A stretch of 64,000 nt of DNA from JABAAI01 sp965242745. GTDB taxonomy: Bacteria; Spirochaetota; Leptospiria; Leptospirales; Leptonemataceae. The translations under genes were made by a program, and so were the position numbers. Within the stretch, counting starts at the first letter, position 1; each line of letters begins with the position of its first letter. This document shows positions 45,887 through 54,761 of the stretch, piece after piece. The stretch spans positions 62,001 through 126,000 of the forward strand of contig CBDETG010000095.1 of NCBI GenBank assembly GCA_965242745.1, given 5' to 3'. Under the pieces are notes generated by a model. That model was given only the letters and a program-made list of their open reading frames with translations, was not told where the DNA came from and made no database searches.

Positions 45887-47115
45887 ATGGCAAAGTATAA
45901 ACACGCTGATGTAGATCAGTATCAAATGATAAGTTTAAATTTGGGAGAACTCTTTGAGGAGGGTCACCCAACACGTCGTTTGTTAGAGATCATCGATAAG
46001 CTTGACTTAAGCATTTTCGATAAGAATTATACAAACGATAATGGCAAAGGAGGCCGTCTGCGCCTTTCCCGTGAATCGTCTTTTGGCAATTCTTTTCTAC
46101 TCGCTATTACACGGCAATATTTCCATGCGTAATTTGGAGCGTGATCTTCCCTGTCGTGCCGACTTGCTGTTTTTATCAGGCGGGTTGCGTATTGATCATT
46201 CGAGCATCAGCGTTTTTCGCAAGCGTCATAGTCATGCCATAGAGGAGCTTTTTAGTCAAACAGTATTTTTAGGGAGTGAAGCGGGCCTGATAGATTTTGA
46301 TACGGTCTGCATAGACAGCACAAAGATCAAAGCAAACGCCAATCGTAATGACATAGGCACGCGTGAAGAATTGCAAAGACGCTACAAATATATTCAGGAA
46401 AGTTGTAAGAAACGATATGCGCAATGGGAGCGTTCTGAAGATGCTGAGGAGAAAGAGTCATTGCAAAAGAAGCTTTCGCGTCTACACAAACAAGAGAAGC
46501 GCATTGAGCGGGGACTTGAGTTTTTAGAGGAGCACAAAGAAGCTAAACGGGTTCATTTGACGGATAGAGATGCGGATTGGCATAAAAACAGCAGCAAGGG
46601 TTTCCTAGTCGGCTACAATGCGCATATTGCCGTAGATGCGAAGAGCAATATGATCGTGCATCATAAAGTGGCAAGAGAACAGTCAGACGCAAAGCATACT
46701 GTTGCTTTAGTAAAACAGAGTGAGGAGCTCAAGGAGAAGGTAAAACCTGCTCGTCAAGAGCCAAGCAAATATGTTTTAGATGCTGGTTACTCCAATGAGG
46801 CAAATTTAGAAAAATTACAAGACAAGGACCTATATATGCCTGATCAAGACTACGCCAATAAACTTGGAAATAAAGTAAAGCCTGAGGAGCGCAAAGAGCG
46901 TAAAAGAAATGACTATGCTGATCTTACATTTAGATACAAGGAAGCAGATAACACTTATGTTTGCCCAGAAAATCAGACCTTATATTTTGCGCGTAAAAAG
47001 AAACTAGGGGGTGTCTTATACAAAACATATAAAGCCAAACGAAGCGCCTGCGCATCTTGCGCATCCAAAGTTGGCTGCATAGGCCATCAATATCAAAAAG
47101 AAATATGGCTGCAAG
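45887..47115 (+). pseudogene. IS1182-like transposase, frameshifted and truncated
   Basis: Frame 1 starts ATG 45887 (MAKYKHADVDQYQMISLNLG). At about 46060 the reading must shift by +1 (GGRL to AFPVNRLLAILFYSLLHG) to continue the DUF772/DDE transposase: VFRKRHSHAIEELF, DTVCIDSTKIKANANRND, GYNAHIAVDAKSN, VLDAGYSNEANLE and YVCPENQ. The C-terminus is lost after GCIGHQYQKEIW near 47110, where reverse-strand IS sequence begins. The shift looks like a mutation; a programmed shift is not excluded. Confidence 0.85.
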
Positions 47116-47969
47116 ATCATCAAACTTTTCAAGCTTAGCCTCTTGCTTCATAGTTCTGTGAAAGCGTTCAATCTTGCCATTGTGCTGTGGCGTGCGCGGA
47201 CGGATAAGATGATGCCTGACACCAAGAGATTGCAATGTAGTTTCAAACAATCCAGCCCTGCTTTGCTTTTGCCTTTTTGCATTCAACTCTGAAGTATAAC
47301 GATTGGTAAACTCAACGCCATTATCTGTTTGGATCAATTTAGGCTTCCCATATCGATTTACATATTCGTGCAAAGCTTGCGTTGCTTCATAAGCAGACTT
47401 TTCTTCACAAACACGGACAAAAACACTTCTACTACAATCATCAATAAAAGTCACAGCATAGACTTTATTGCCGTTGTTGTTTAGGACGTATCAGCCTGCA
47501 CTCTATCATGCTTATGAGAGGCGCTATAACGCTTATTGTGCGGATTCTCCTTTTTACGCTTATATGTATTGCTTAGATTGTTGCGGCGCAGAATCTTATC
47601 TACAGTGGAAGGCGCAATATACTTTCCTGTTTGCCTGCGATACAGAGCAGCGATGATCGCTCCACCATTCTGCTTGTCTTTGCGTATTTCTAAAATCTTA
47701 CTTTCTACTTCGCAAGAAGTTTTGTTTGGCGAGTTATGCGGCCGTCTACTTTTACCTTTTAGAGCATGAAGACAATATCCATGTTCACGCAGGACTTTTA
47801 TATGATTGTAAAAGGTTCTGCCTTTTATGCCAGCTTGATCGCAGCCTAATGAAATGTTTTTACTTTCTAATACGCGGATCAGCAAGCGTGCTTTTGAGCG
47901 CACTATATGCTCTTTTACTCCTAATAGATTTTGTTTTATTTTTTGCAAGTCATGTTCATAATTGGACAT
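47105..47969 (-). pseudogene. IS481/IS3-like transposase, interrupted and truncated
   Basis: ATG 47969 has a strong AGGAGGG. The first part (about 160 residues) is a helix-turn-helix region (AGIKGRTFYNHIKVLREHG, then SPNKTSCEVESKILEIRK) that stops at about 47481. The integrase core continues in another frame from about 47454 (TFIDDCSRSVF, TDNGVEFTNRY, RTPQHNGKIERFHRTMKQE, giving D, D and E). The C-terminus is lost near 47110 where it meets the IS1182-like remnant. Confidence 0.85.
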
Positions 47970-48095
47970 AGGTCCCTCCTGTGCTTGTTTGTTCTTTCAA
48001 GCCCAGTAAAATGTGAAATATGTTCGTAGGTTGTATACCATAGCTGGTAAAATCACTTGACGTACTCTAGCCCTCCAGTTTTTTAGGAGACGTAG

Positions 48096-48812
48096 ATGAT
48101 GCTTAGGTTTTGCACAGCTGGCTCCTCTTTTTGCCAATATATTCCCCTTTGCCTGCTCCTTGCTTTTGCAACAGGATGCGATCAAAAAAAAGATGCCTAC
48201 GTGCGCTTAGGCGTCCAGCTTTGGGACAGCGTAGAGAAAAAGAAGCGGCTTGCAAGCTTGGGAAAGGGTGAAAAAGTACAAATTCTGCAAGAAGAGGGAT
48301 CTACATTCGTCAAACTACGGCTTTCTGATGGCCAAGAAGGTTACATAGAAAAAAAATATCTTGCCCAAAAGGCTTTTGTGCTGAACTCTTCTGATGTAGT
48401 GCTCAAGAGGCGTCCAGATCATACGGCGCCCAATAGCAGGACAGCTGATCATATTTCTATGGCTTCTCTTGTTTTTGTCATACAAAGCAAAAAAAACAGC
48501 CAGGATGAGACTTGGTGGGAGGTCAAGGGCGGCTATCCCCAAGCTTATTTTTATGGATGGCTGCCTGCTACTACAGCTGTACGTAAAGATGCAAAAAGCC
48601 TTCGGCTTGCTGTGGACTTGGAAGATGCAATACGTAAAAAGAATATCACAAAACTGGAAGATTTAAGCAAAGAGGAAGCGCCTATAGGAGAGAAGGCTGC
48701 TAGTTACCTGATGCAATTACAGGAGAGGCTTGTCGTACCAAAAAAAGAAGAGGGGGCTAAGGCAAGTGATAACGAAGACAACAGAAAGCTCCCTTCCATA
48801 AAAAAGGAATGA
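48096..48812 (+). CDS. SH3-domain lipoprotein
   Basis: Signal peptide with lipobox (LLAFATGC, about residue 28), then two SH3-like segments: YVRLGVQLWDS...LGKGEKVQILQEEGSTFVKLRL and a second with WWEVKGGYPQAYFYGWLP. The tail is Lys/Glu-rich. Such proteins often sit on the outer or inner membrane and bind cell wall or partners; the exact role is unknown. AGGAG lies 6 bases before the ATG. Confidence 0.78.
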   Translation: MMLRFCTAGSSFCQYIPLCLLLAFATGCDQKKDAYVRLGVQLWDSVEKKKRLASLGKGEKVQILQEEGSTFVKLRLSDGQEGYIEKKYLAQKAFVLNSSDVVLKRRPDHTAPNSRTADHISMASLVFVIQSKKNSQDETWWEVKGGYPQAYFYGWLPATTAVRKDAKSLRLAVDLEDAIRKKNITKLEDLSKEEAPIGEKAASYLMQLQERLVVPKKEEGAKASDNEDNRKLPSIKKE

Positions 48813-48990
48813 TGAGCAAGCTGATCTTAGGCTTCCATTATAGATATTTGCTTGCAATATAGTTGGGCTCATATAGTTGCTAAGTTGGGGCTTGTTTTGT
48901 ACGCATTGCTTTTATGGCTTTAGTCTGTACAAACTAAAAATTGCTTCTTAATTTAAGGCCTGCTTGAGAAAGTGGCTCTAAGATCACCAT

Positions 48991-49572
48991 ATGAATCCAG
49001 AATCCAAGGAAAATCTACTGGAAGTAAGCATCTCGGACGTATCCATTACAAATGTCGGCTTTGCAATTTTTCTCAAGCCAGTTGCTTCTTCATCCAATAG
49101 AGTCGTGCCGATTTTCATTGGCCCTCTGGAAACTTACTCCATTTCCAGCGCTCTGGATGGCATTGCGCCCCCTCGTCCCAACACGCACGACTTAATGCTC
49201 AATATACTGCAGGAAATGGATGCGCAAGCTACGCATATTGTGATCAATGATATCATCGGCAGTATTTTCTATGCACGTATCGTCGTGCAGACACAGGGCG
49301 GCATAGTAGAATTGGACGCACGCCCCTCAGACTCCGTTGCCATAGCTATACGCAGCAAATGCCCCATGTACATGCATAAAAAAGTATATGAGGAAGCGTC
49401 TGTAACAATCACTATGGAAACAAAAGAGAAAACAGAGAAGCTGCAGGAAGAAGAGCCCCAAAGTGAGCTGGAGAGACTAAAGAAATCCTTGGATACGGCT
49501 GTAGAAGCCGAAAATTTTGAAGAAGCAGCTATGATTAGAGACAAAATCAAGCAGCTCATGCAGGAAAACTAG
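48991..49572 (+). CDS. Bifunctional nuclease (DUF151) with C-terminal UVR motif
   Basis: About residues 1-135 form the BFN/DUF151 domain, seen in a nuclease family with DNase and RNase activity: VPIFIGPLETYSI, THDLMLNILQEM, and DARPSDSVAIAIR. Residues about 155-193 form a UvrB/UvrC-type UVR motif (LERLKKSLDTAVEAENFEEAA... RDKIKQL), which in UvrB and UvrC mediates protein contact. The combination points to a role in DNA processing or stress; inference only. Confidence 0.88.
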   Translation: MNPESKENLLEVSISDVSITNVGFAIFLKPVASSSNRVVPIFIGPLETYSISSALDGIAPPRPNTHDLMLNILQEMDAQATHIVINDIIGSIFYARIVVQTQGGIVELDARPSDSVAIAIRSKCPMYMHKKVYEEASVTITMETKEKTEKLQEEEPQSELERLKKSLDTAVEAENFEEAAMIRDKIKQLMQEN

Positions 49573-49856
49573 AGACAAAATTACCAAAAGCCGGCTTGCT
49601 CCATTGCTAAGCTGCTGTTTCCATTTTTAGTATGCGCCCATGTCAGATCAGAAATTGGGCGGCTTCGATGACATGATTGCAATGAGGCCGGAGCAGCTTC
49701 GGCCCGCATATGAGCGCAGCAAAGTCGGGAATGCCTTATGCTGCGATTTCTTCCTGAACCGGACTCGCCCCCTTTTTTCTTAAAGAGTGCTGCCTATCGA
49801 CATGAAGCTGCCCTGTGATTGCCTTTCGAACAAGCTAAAAACTACTGACCGTCCGT

Positions 49857-50537
49857 CTAAGGACAAAATACATGAAAACAAAAAAGAGGGAAAGCCAGCT
49901 TTTGCCCCAAGTTGGCGTGCTTTGGGGGATTCTCAGGAATGGCGCTGCTATGCTCCTCCCCAGACTTATGATGCGATAAAAAAAGACACTCTTCCAAATA
50001 AAGCAGCTGGAAAGAAAAACTTATCAAGACCAAAAGAAGCAAAGTAAGAAAAGCAATGTAGAAGGGAGCAAGGAGCTTCAGGTAAAAATGCGCATAGAGC
50101 CACAAAGCAAAAAAACAACTAAGCCACAGTGAAGCTGTCCCGCCGCACCAAAAAGCGCTGAGCAAAAGGAGGAGGAGCAAAAAGTTTGCCGCAAGAAACT
50201 CTAGGCTAAGATCAATTTCCCTTTGTCTTAATCTCTTCTGAATCACTTTACTGCCATAGTAAAGGGCTAGAACATTCACTGCTGCAGGCAAAAGAAGTAA
50301 GGCAAGAGCTCTATGCCAAGGCAGCCCCTGTAGAGAATAAGCATAGAAACAAAGCAGCGGAATAAAAAGGCATAAGACAATATGTTTGAGAAAGCCTTCA
50401 AAAATGAGCCTAGGTATCTCTTTCTTGCCGAGTATCATAGAGCTAGTATCGGCCCAGTTCAAGAGCTTTACAGCACGGGCCTGCCTATGGCTGACTTGGC
50501 GCCCGCTTAAATCTTGAGCGCTTAGCGTAGAGCGCAA
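49857..50537 (-). CDS. Multi-pass membrane protein of unknown function
   Basis: I do not recognise the family. Five or so hydrophobic helices are visible (HIVLCLFIPLLCFYAYSL, ALALLLLPAAVNVLALYYG, FLLLLLLLSAFWC, LWLSCFFALWLYAHFYLKL, FYIAFLTLLLLVLISF). TTG at 50537 opens the frame; ATG at 50438 is a plausible shorter start just before the first helix. A forward 86-codon frame overlaps its 3' end but has no supporting features. Confidence 0.55.
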   Translation of the reverse strand: MRSTLSAQDLSGRQVSHRQARAVKLLNWADTSSMILGKKEIPRLIFEGFLKHIVLCLFIPLLCFYAYSLQGLPWHRALALLLLPAAVNVLALYYGSKVIQKRLRQREIDLSLEFLAANFLLLLLLLSAFWCGGTASLWLSCFFALWLYAHFYLKLLAPFYIAFLTLLLLVLISFSFQLLYLEECLFLSHHKSGEEHSSAIPENPPKHANLGQKLAFPLFCFHVFCP

Positions 50538-50662
50538 GAGTCCATTTGCGCTGAAGCCCTAAGTCTTAGGCTTAGCAGAGTCCGCCTGTATATGTAAGTC
50601 TTGCAAAAAAAGTTCTATGCTAGTTTGGGCCTCATAAAAGCATAAGCCTGCCTGAATGCAAG

Positions 50663-52027
50663 ATGTATTATAGCCCTAATGCCTACAAGCTTGCTTTCGC
50701 TCAGCTTGATTTTTTTTCCAAGCTCCATGCAAGAAATGAGCAGAGCCTTGTGTATTATTCGCTTCCAATGTATAAGGCCTGTCTGGTCAAAGACCCCGCA
50801 TATGTTGAGGAATTACTGCTGCGAAAAAAAGAGCTGCTCCAAAAAGACCCTGTGACCCAAGTCTTGCAGACATTCTTGGGCAAGGGCCTGCTAAACAGCG
50901 AAGGGAAACTCCACCAACAAGAGCAAAAGCTCATAGCGCCCCTATTTAGCCAAGCAAAGCTTATGAGCTATAGAGCGCAAATGCTGGCTGCAATCCATAG
51001 CTGCTCGGAGCGCTGGGAGGATGGGCAGGCGCTCTCCATAGCAGAGGAAATGCAGAAGCTCACCTGCAAAATCATCCTGCATACAATTTTCAATCTCCCC
51101 AAGCTAGATATAGCTCAGGAGCAGGTAGAAAGGCTGCTTAAGGCAAGTTATGCGCAAAGGAAGCTGCTTGCCCATAATCCACTTCTGATGTATCTATACA
51201 AGAAAATGGCAGAAAGGAAGTACCTGCGTATTCCTTTTACTTTCTTATCAAAGCTGCAGCGAGTAAAGCGCAACTTGGACTGTGCTGTTTATGATCTTAT
51301 CCAAGCCGAAGCCAGGCAGCTTAGGCCGCAGCAAAGCAGCTTGATTGCGGCTCTACTGCAATCAAAGCAAGCCCTCTCCCATAAGCAGATCAGGGATGAA
51401 TGCGTGACCTTTTTAATGGCGGGCCACGAGACCACAGCAAAGGCTTTGTGCTGGACTTGGTATTTGCTTGCCAAGCATCCAGAAGCGCAAAGCAAATTGC
51501 AAGAAGAGGTAGATCGCATCTTGGATTTACCTAAGCTTTTACTTGAAACGAGCGACTTTAAGGATTTCCCTTATGCGCGCAGCCTTTTTATGGAGACCCT
51601 GCGCCTTTACCCGCCTGTCTGGATTATTTCCAGACAGGCCCTTGTTGATTTTCACTTAAAACAGCACTTTATTACGCGGGGTACAAATCTCACATTTTGC
51701 ATATACGCAATGCACCGCGATAGTAGATATTTTGCTAAGGCTTCGGATTTCCTCCCAGAAAGATGGCTGGATGATTCGTGTAAGAATTTGCCTCCCTTTG
51801 CTTTTGCGCCATTTGGCGGCGGCTCCAGGCGCTGCATGGGCAGTAACTTTGCTTTTGTAGAAGCCCTAAGTATTATCATTGCGCTTGCAAAACAATGGGA
51901 TTTTACTTTACTAGCGCAAGATGAGGAAATAGAATGCTTGCCGCATATAACGCTCAGCCCGCGCCGCCCCATAGGCCTGCAGCTCAAAAAACGCCTGCAG
52001 CCTAAAAAGCCTAAGGCTGTCTCATGA
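50663..52027 (+). CDS. Cytochrome P450
   Basis: Heme-thiolate monooxygenase; the substrate is unknown. I-helix AGHETT at 253-258, ExxR as ETLR (311-314), PERW region (FLPERWLDD), heme loop FGGGSRRCMG with cysteine 391. Length 454 with no membrane anchor, so a soluble bacterial type resembling fatty-acid or terpenoid hydroxylases. No redox partner gene is adjacent. Confidence 0.94.
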   Translation: MYYSPNAYKLAFAQLDFFSKLHARNEQSLVYYSLPMYKACLVKDPAYVEELLLRKKELLQKDPVTQVLQTFLGKGLLNSEGKLHQQEQKLIAPLFSQAKLMSYRAQMLAAIHSCSERWEDGQALSIAEEMQKLTCKIILHTIFNLPKLDIAQEQVERLLKASYAQRKLLAHNPLLMYLYKKMAERKYLRIPFTFLSKLQRVKRNLDCAVYDLIQAEARQLRPQQSSLIAALLQSKQALSHKQIRDECVTFLMAGHETTAKALCWTWYLLAKHPEAQSKLQEEVDRILDLPKLLLETSDFKDFPYARSLFMETLRLYPPVWIISRQALVDFHLKQHFITRGTNLTFCIYAMHRDSRYFAKASDFLPERWLDDSCKNLPPFAFAPFGGGSRRCMGSNFAFVEALSIIIALAKQWDFTLLAQDEEIECLPHITLSPRRPIGLQLKKRLQPKKPKAVS

Positions 52028-52274
52028 AAAAGGGAACTATATATCTAAACCACAAAAATTGCTCATTAATAGAAGCCCTTTTGAACCCGCCAAAGCAAAG
52101 CAACAAGTAATTCTATGAACAGTCTTGTAAATGGAGTATAGGCAAAGGCAGTTATTTAGCTATTCCTGTGAATTTACGTATATAGTACCCATAAAAAAGC
52201 GCTCTGTCAACTAAGATATTGCTTGCTTTTTCCTCCAGCAAGTACAAAAAGGGAAAGGAGCTTGCATTAACATC

Positions 52275-53342
52275 ATGATTATACCCAAGGCAAAGACTCT
52301 CAGTCAGCAGCAAAGCGAAGAGTGCGAATCTATACTCCAGGAATTCAACTGCCGCCTGCAGGCTATAACAGGCACAACCCGGACCATTTATGCTATTGTA
52401 GGAGATGAAAGAGAGGAATTGATGATCAACAGGCTAGAAGGCCTGCCCTACATAGCGCGTGTTGCTACGATTCAATCGCCCTACAAACTGATGGACATAA
52501 AGTCTGAGTTGTCACAGCATAAAATTAGAGCAGGCAGCATAGACCTGACTAAAGATTTACTTGTAATAGCGGGGCATTGCACGATCGATCCTGAAAATCC
52601 TCAATATTTTATAGAAACAGCCCATGCCGTCAAAGAGGCAGGCGCACATGTCTTACGAGGAGGGGTATGGAAGCCGCGTACGAGCCCCTACAGCTACCAA
52701 GGAGATGCCAAAGCCATAGATATTCTGCTCAAGGCTTCTCAGGAAACAGGTTTAGCGGCCAATACGGAAGTGATGGAAGAAGAACACGTCCACATTGCTG
52801 TCTCAAACCGAGTCCCCATGCTCCAGATAGGCACGCGCAATGCCTTGAATTACCCTCTCCTTAGCAAAATAGGCAAGCTCAGCGCTCCTCACCAAACGAT
52901 ACTCCTGCTAAAAAGGTCCATGCACATGGGCAAACTCAATGAATTTCTTTGCGCAGCCGAATATATCGTTTCAGGCGGCAATCCTAACGTGCTGCTTTGT
53001 CCCCGCGGCACTCTCCCAGCCATAGATGGTTACAGAAACTATCCTGACGAATGTATCTGCCCTTTGCTCAAGCAAAAGACCTGGGCGCCTATTGTGGTTG
53101 ATCCCTCTCATTCTGTTGGGAAAGCTGTCTATGTGCCTCATGCAGCCCTTGCAGCTGTTGCCTATGGCGCCAATGGCTTAGTAATTGAAAGTCACATATG
53201 CCCCTTACGGGGAATAGGAGATGACCCCAAACAAGCTATAACGCCCGATGTGCTAAAAAATCTGATCCATGATGCCAAAGAAATATATCAACGCAGGCAG
53301 CGCTACCAAGAAGCATATATACCATCCATCCAAGCCCTATAA
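52275..53342 (+). CDS. aroF: DAHP synthase, AroF (I-beta) type with N-terminal regulatory-like domain
   Basis: First step of the shikimate pathway: condenses PEP and erythrose 4-phosphate. A ferredoxin-like N-terminal domain (about residues 10-85, TIYAIVGDEREELMINRLEG), as in Thermotoga-type enzymes, may allow feedback control. Core motifs: GAHVLRGGVWKPRTSPYSYQG, NTEVMEEEHV, LQIGTRNALNYPLL, VDPSHSVGK. Length 355. Five bases separate it from aroC, so the two form an aromatic biosynthesis operon. Confidence 0.95.
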   Translation: MIIPKAKTLSQQQSEECESILQEFNCRLQAITGTTRTIYAIVGDEREELMINRLEGLPYIARVATIQSPYKLMDIKSELSQHKIRAGSIDLTKDLLVIAGHCTIDPENPQYFIETAHAVKEAGAHVLRGGVWKPRTSPYSYQGDAKAIDILLKASQETGLAANTEVMEEEHVHIAVSNRVPMLQIGTRNALNYPLLSKIGKLSAPHQTILLLKRSMHMGKLNEFLCAAEYIVSGGNPNVLLCPRGTLPAIDGYRNYPDECICPLLKQKTWAPIVVDPSHSVGKAVYVPHAALAAVAYGANGLVIESHICPLRGIGDDPKQAITPDVLKNLIHDAKEIYQRRQRYQEAYIPSIQAL

Positions 53343-53347
53343 TCCTT

Positions 53348-54505
53348 GTGTCATCTAGTTTTGGTAAACTTTATCGTATCCATAGTTTTGGAGAATCACA
53401 CGGCCCCGCTGTAGGCCTTGTTATCGACGGATGCCCAGCCGGCCTGTCCTTAGACCCAGCTCGTATAGAAAAACAACTGCGCAGAAGAAGGCCAGGCCAA
53501 AGCTCCTTCGTAAGCCAGCGCAAAGAAGAGGATCAATGCAGCATCCTGAGCGGCCTGTATCAAGGTAAAAGCTTAGGCTCCCCTATCAGCATCGTAGTAC
53601 ACAACACAGACCTAAAAAGCAAAGATTACGAAAGCTGGCATGACATATACCGTCCTTCTCACGCTGATTACAGCTATCATGCCAAATACGCCTGGCGCAC
53701 CCCTCACGGAGGAGGACGCGCCTCTGCCAGAGAAAGCATAGCAAGGGTTGCCGGCGGAGCTGTGGCTGCGCAAATCTTAGAAGAAGAGCTTGGCATCCAG
53801 ACCATAGCGTGGGTAGATTCTGTAGGCGACATAAAGGCAGATTTACTTGCCTCCCCTCCCAAGAGCCAGGAAGAAGTGGATGCCTCAGCCCTGCGTTGTC
53901 CCGATCTTCAAAAGTCCAAGGAAATGATCCAACTGATTGAAGAAGTGCGCAAGGCGGGAGATTCCATAGGCGGCACCATAGGCCTCGTTGTCTGGAATGC
54001 GCCGCCGGGCCTAGGGGAGCCAGTTTTTGGCAAACTAGAGGCAGAGCTGGCACGGGCATGCTTGAGTATTCCCGCATGTAAAGGCTTTGAGTCCGGGAGT
54101 GGCTTTTTGGGGACGCAAATGAAAGGCAGTACGCATAACGATGCTTTTTTTCCAGCCCCTTCTCCTGCAAAACAGAACAAGAGCACAAAATTTTCCTCCA
54201 TCGCCTCTGCAAAAACGCGCAGCAATCATTCTGGGGGCATACAAGGCGGGATCAGCAATGGCATGCCTATACAAATACGACTGGCCTTTAAGCCCACAGC
54301 TAGCATTTTTCACAGCCAGGAAAGCATTAACGAAAGCGGGCAGCATGTGCAGCTCAAACTCAAGGGACGCCACGACCCCTGCGTACTCCCCCGCGCTGTT
54401 CCTATAGTAGAAGCTATGGTAAATCTAGTCTTGGTAGACGCATATTTACTGCAGCGGGCCCGCCAGCCTGAATGGTATGAACAACATAGGAGCGGCAAAT
54501 CATAG
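53348..54505 (+). CDS. aroC: Chorismate synthase
   Basis: Converts EPSP to chorismate using reduced FMN. Motifs: GKLYRIHSFGESHGPAVG, RRPGQSSFVSQRKEED, SPISIVVHNTD, HADYSYHAKYAWRTPHGGGRASARE and GGIQGGISNGMPI. The start is GTG at 53348. The last codons (SGKS) and the TAG stop at 54503-54505 lie inside an intergenic repeat core (GGCAAATCATAGGCATTG). The native 3' end therefore seems to have been replaced by repeat sequence. Length 385. Confidence 0.95.
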   Translation: MSSSFGKLYRIHSFGESHGPAVGLVIDGCPAGLSLDPARIEKQLRRRRPGQSSFVSQRKEEDQCSILSGLYQGKSLGSPISIVVHNTDLKSKDYESWHDIYRPSHADYSYHAKYAWRTPHGGGRASARESIARVAGGAVAAQILEEELGIQTIAWVDSVGDIKADLLASPPKSQEEVDASALRCPDLQKSKEMIQLIEEVRKAGDSIGGTIGLVVWNAPPGLGEPVFGKLEAELARACLSIPACKGFESGSGFLGTQMKGSTHNDAFFPAPSPAKQNKSTKFSSIASAKTRSNHSGGIQGGISNGMPIQIRLAFKPTASIFHSQESINESGQHVQLKLKGRHDPCVLPRAVPIVEAMVNLVLVDAYLLQRARQPEWYEQHRSGKS

Positions 54506-54761
54506 GCATTGCGCTCAGACTCTGCTTATTCCATCCCCGCCCAGTCATGACTACAACGCACACGAACCCCCGCCCGCTGTCATCAAAACCAACACTACAT
54601 TACTACAACAAGGCCAGACGCCATTTATTCCAACATACGCCCGCCCGTCAGCAGAGCCCCACGCCGCATATTCCAAAGGCCGCTTTATCCCAAAAAGCGC
54701 GCTTTAGATGATGGCAAAGCGTGCATTGCGCGCTTTGCTTCCCCAACACCCCCTTAATAAC
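54491..54761. repeat. Intergenic mosaic repeat patch 4
   Basis: Starts within the aroC 3' end with GGCAAATCATAGGCATTGCG, then degenerate modules of the second family (CCCGCCCGCTGTCATCAAAACC, ACTACAACAAGGCC, ACGCCCGCCCGTCAGCAG). It runs to the stop codon of the lipoprotein B pseudogene, the same placement as array 2 beside lipoprotein A. Confidence 0.8.

Noticed and set aside
46930..47110. Reverse-strand tail of the IS481-like frame beyond about 47,110
   Set aside because: This part is antisense of the IS1182-like transposase, not a real continuation of the integrase.
49787..50047. 86-codon forward frame
   Set aside because: It overlaps the 3' end of a reverse membrane protein with better coding character; no motif or ribosome binding site.
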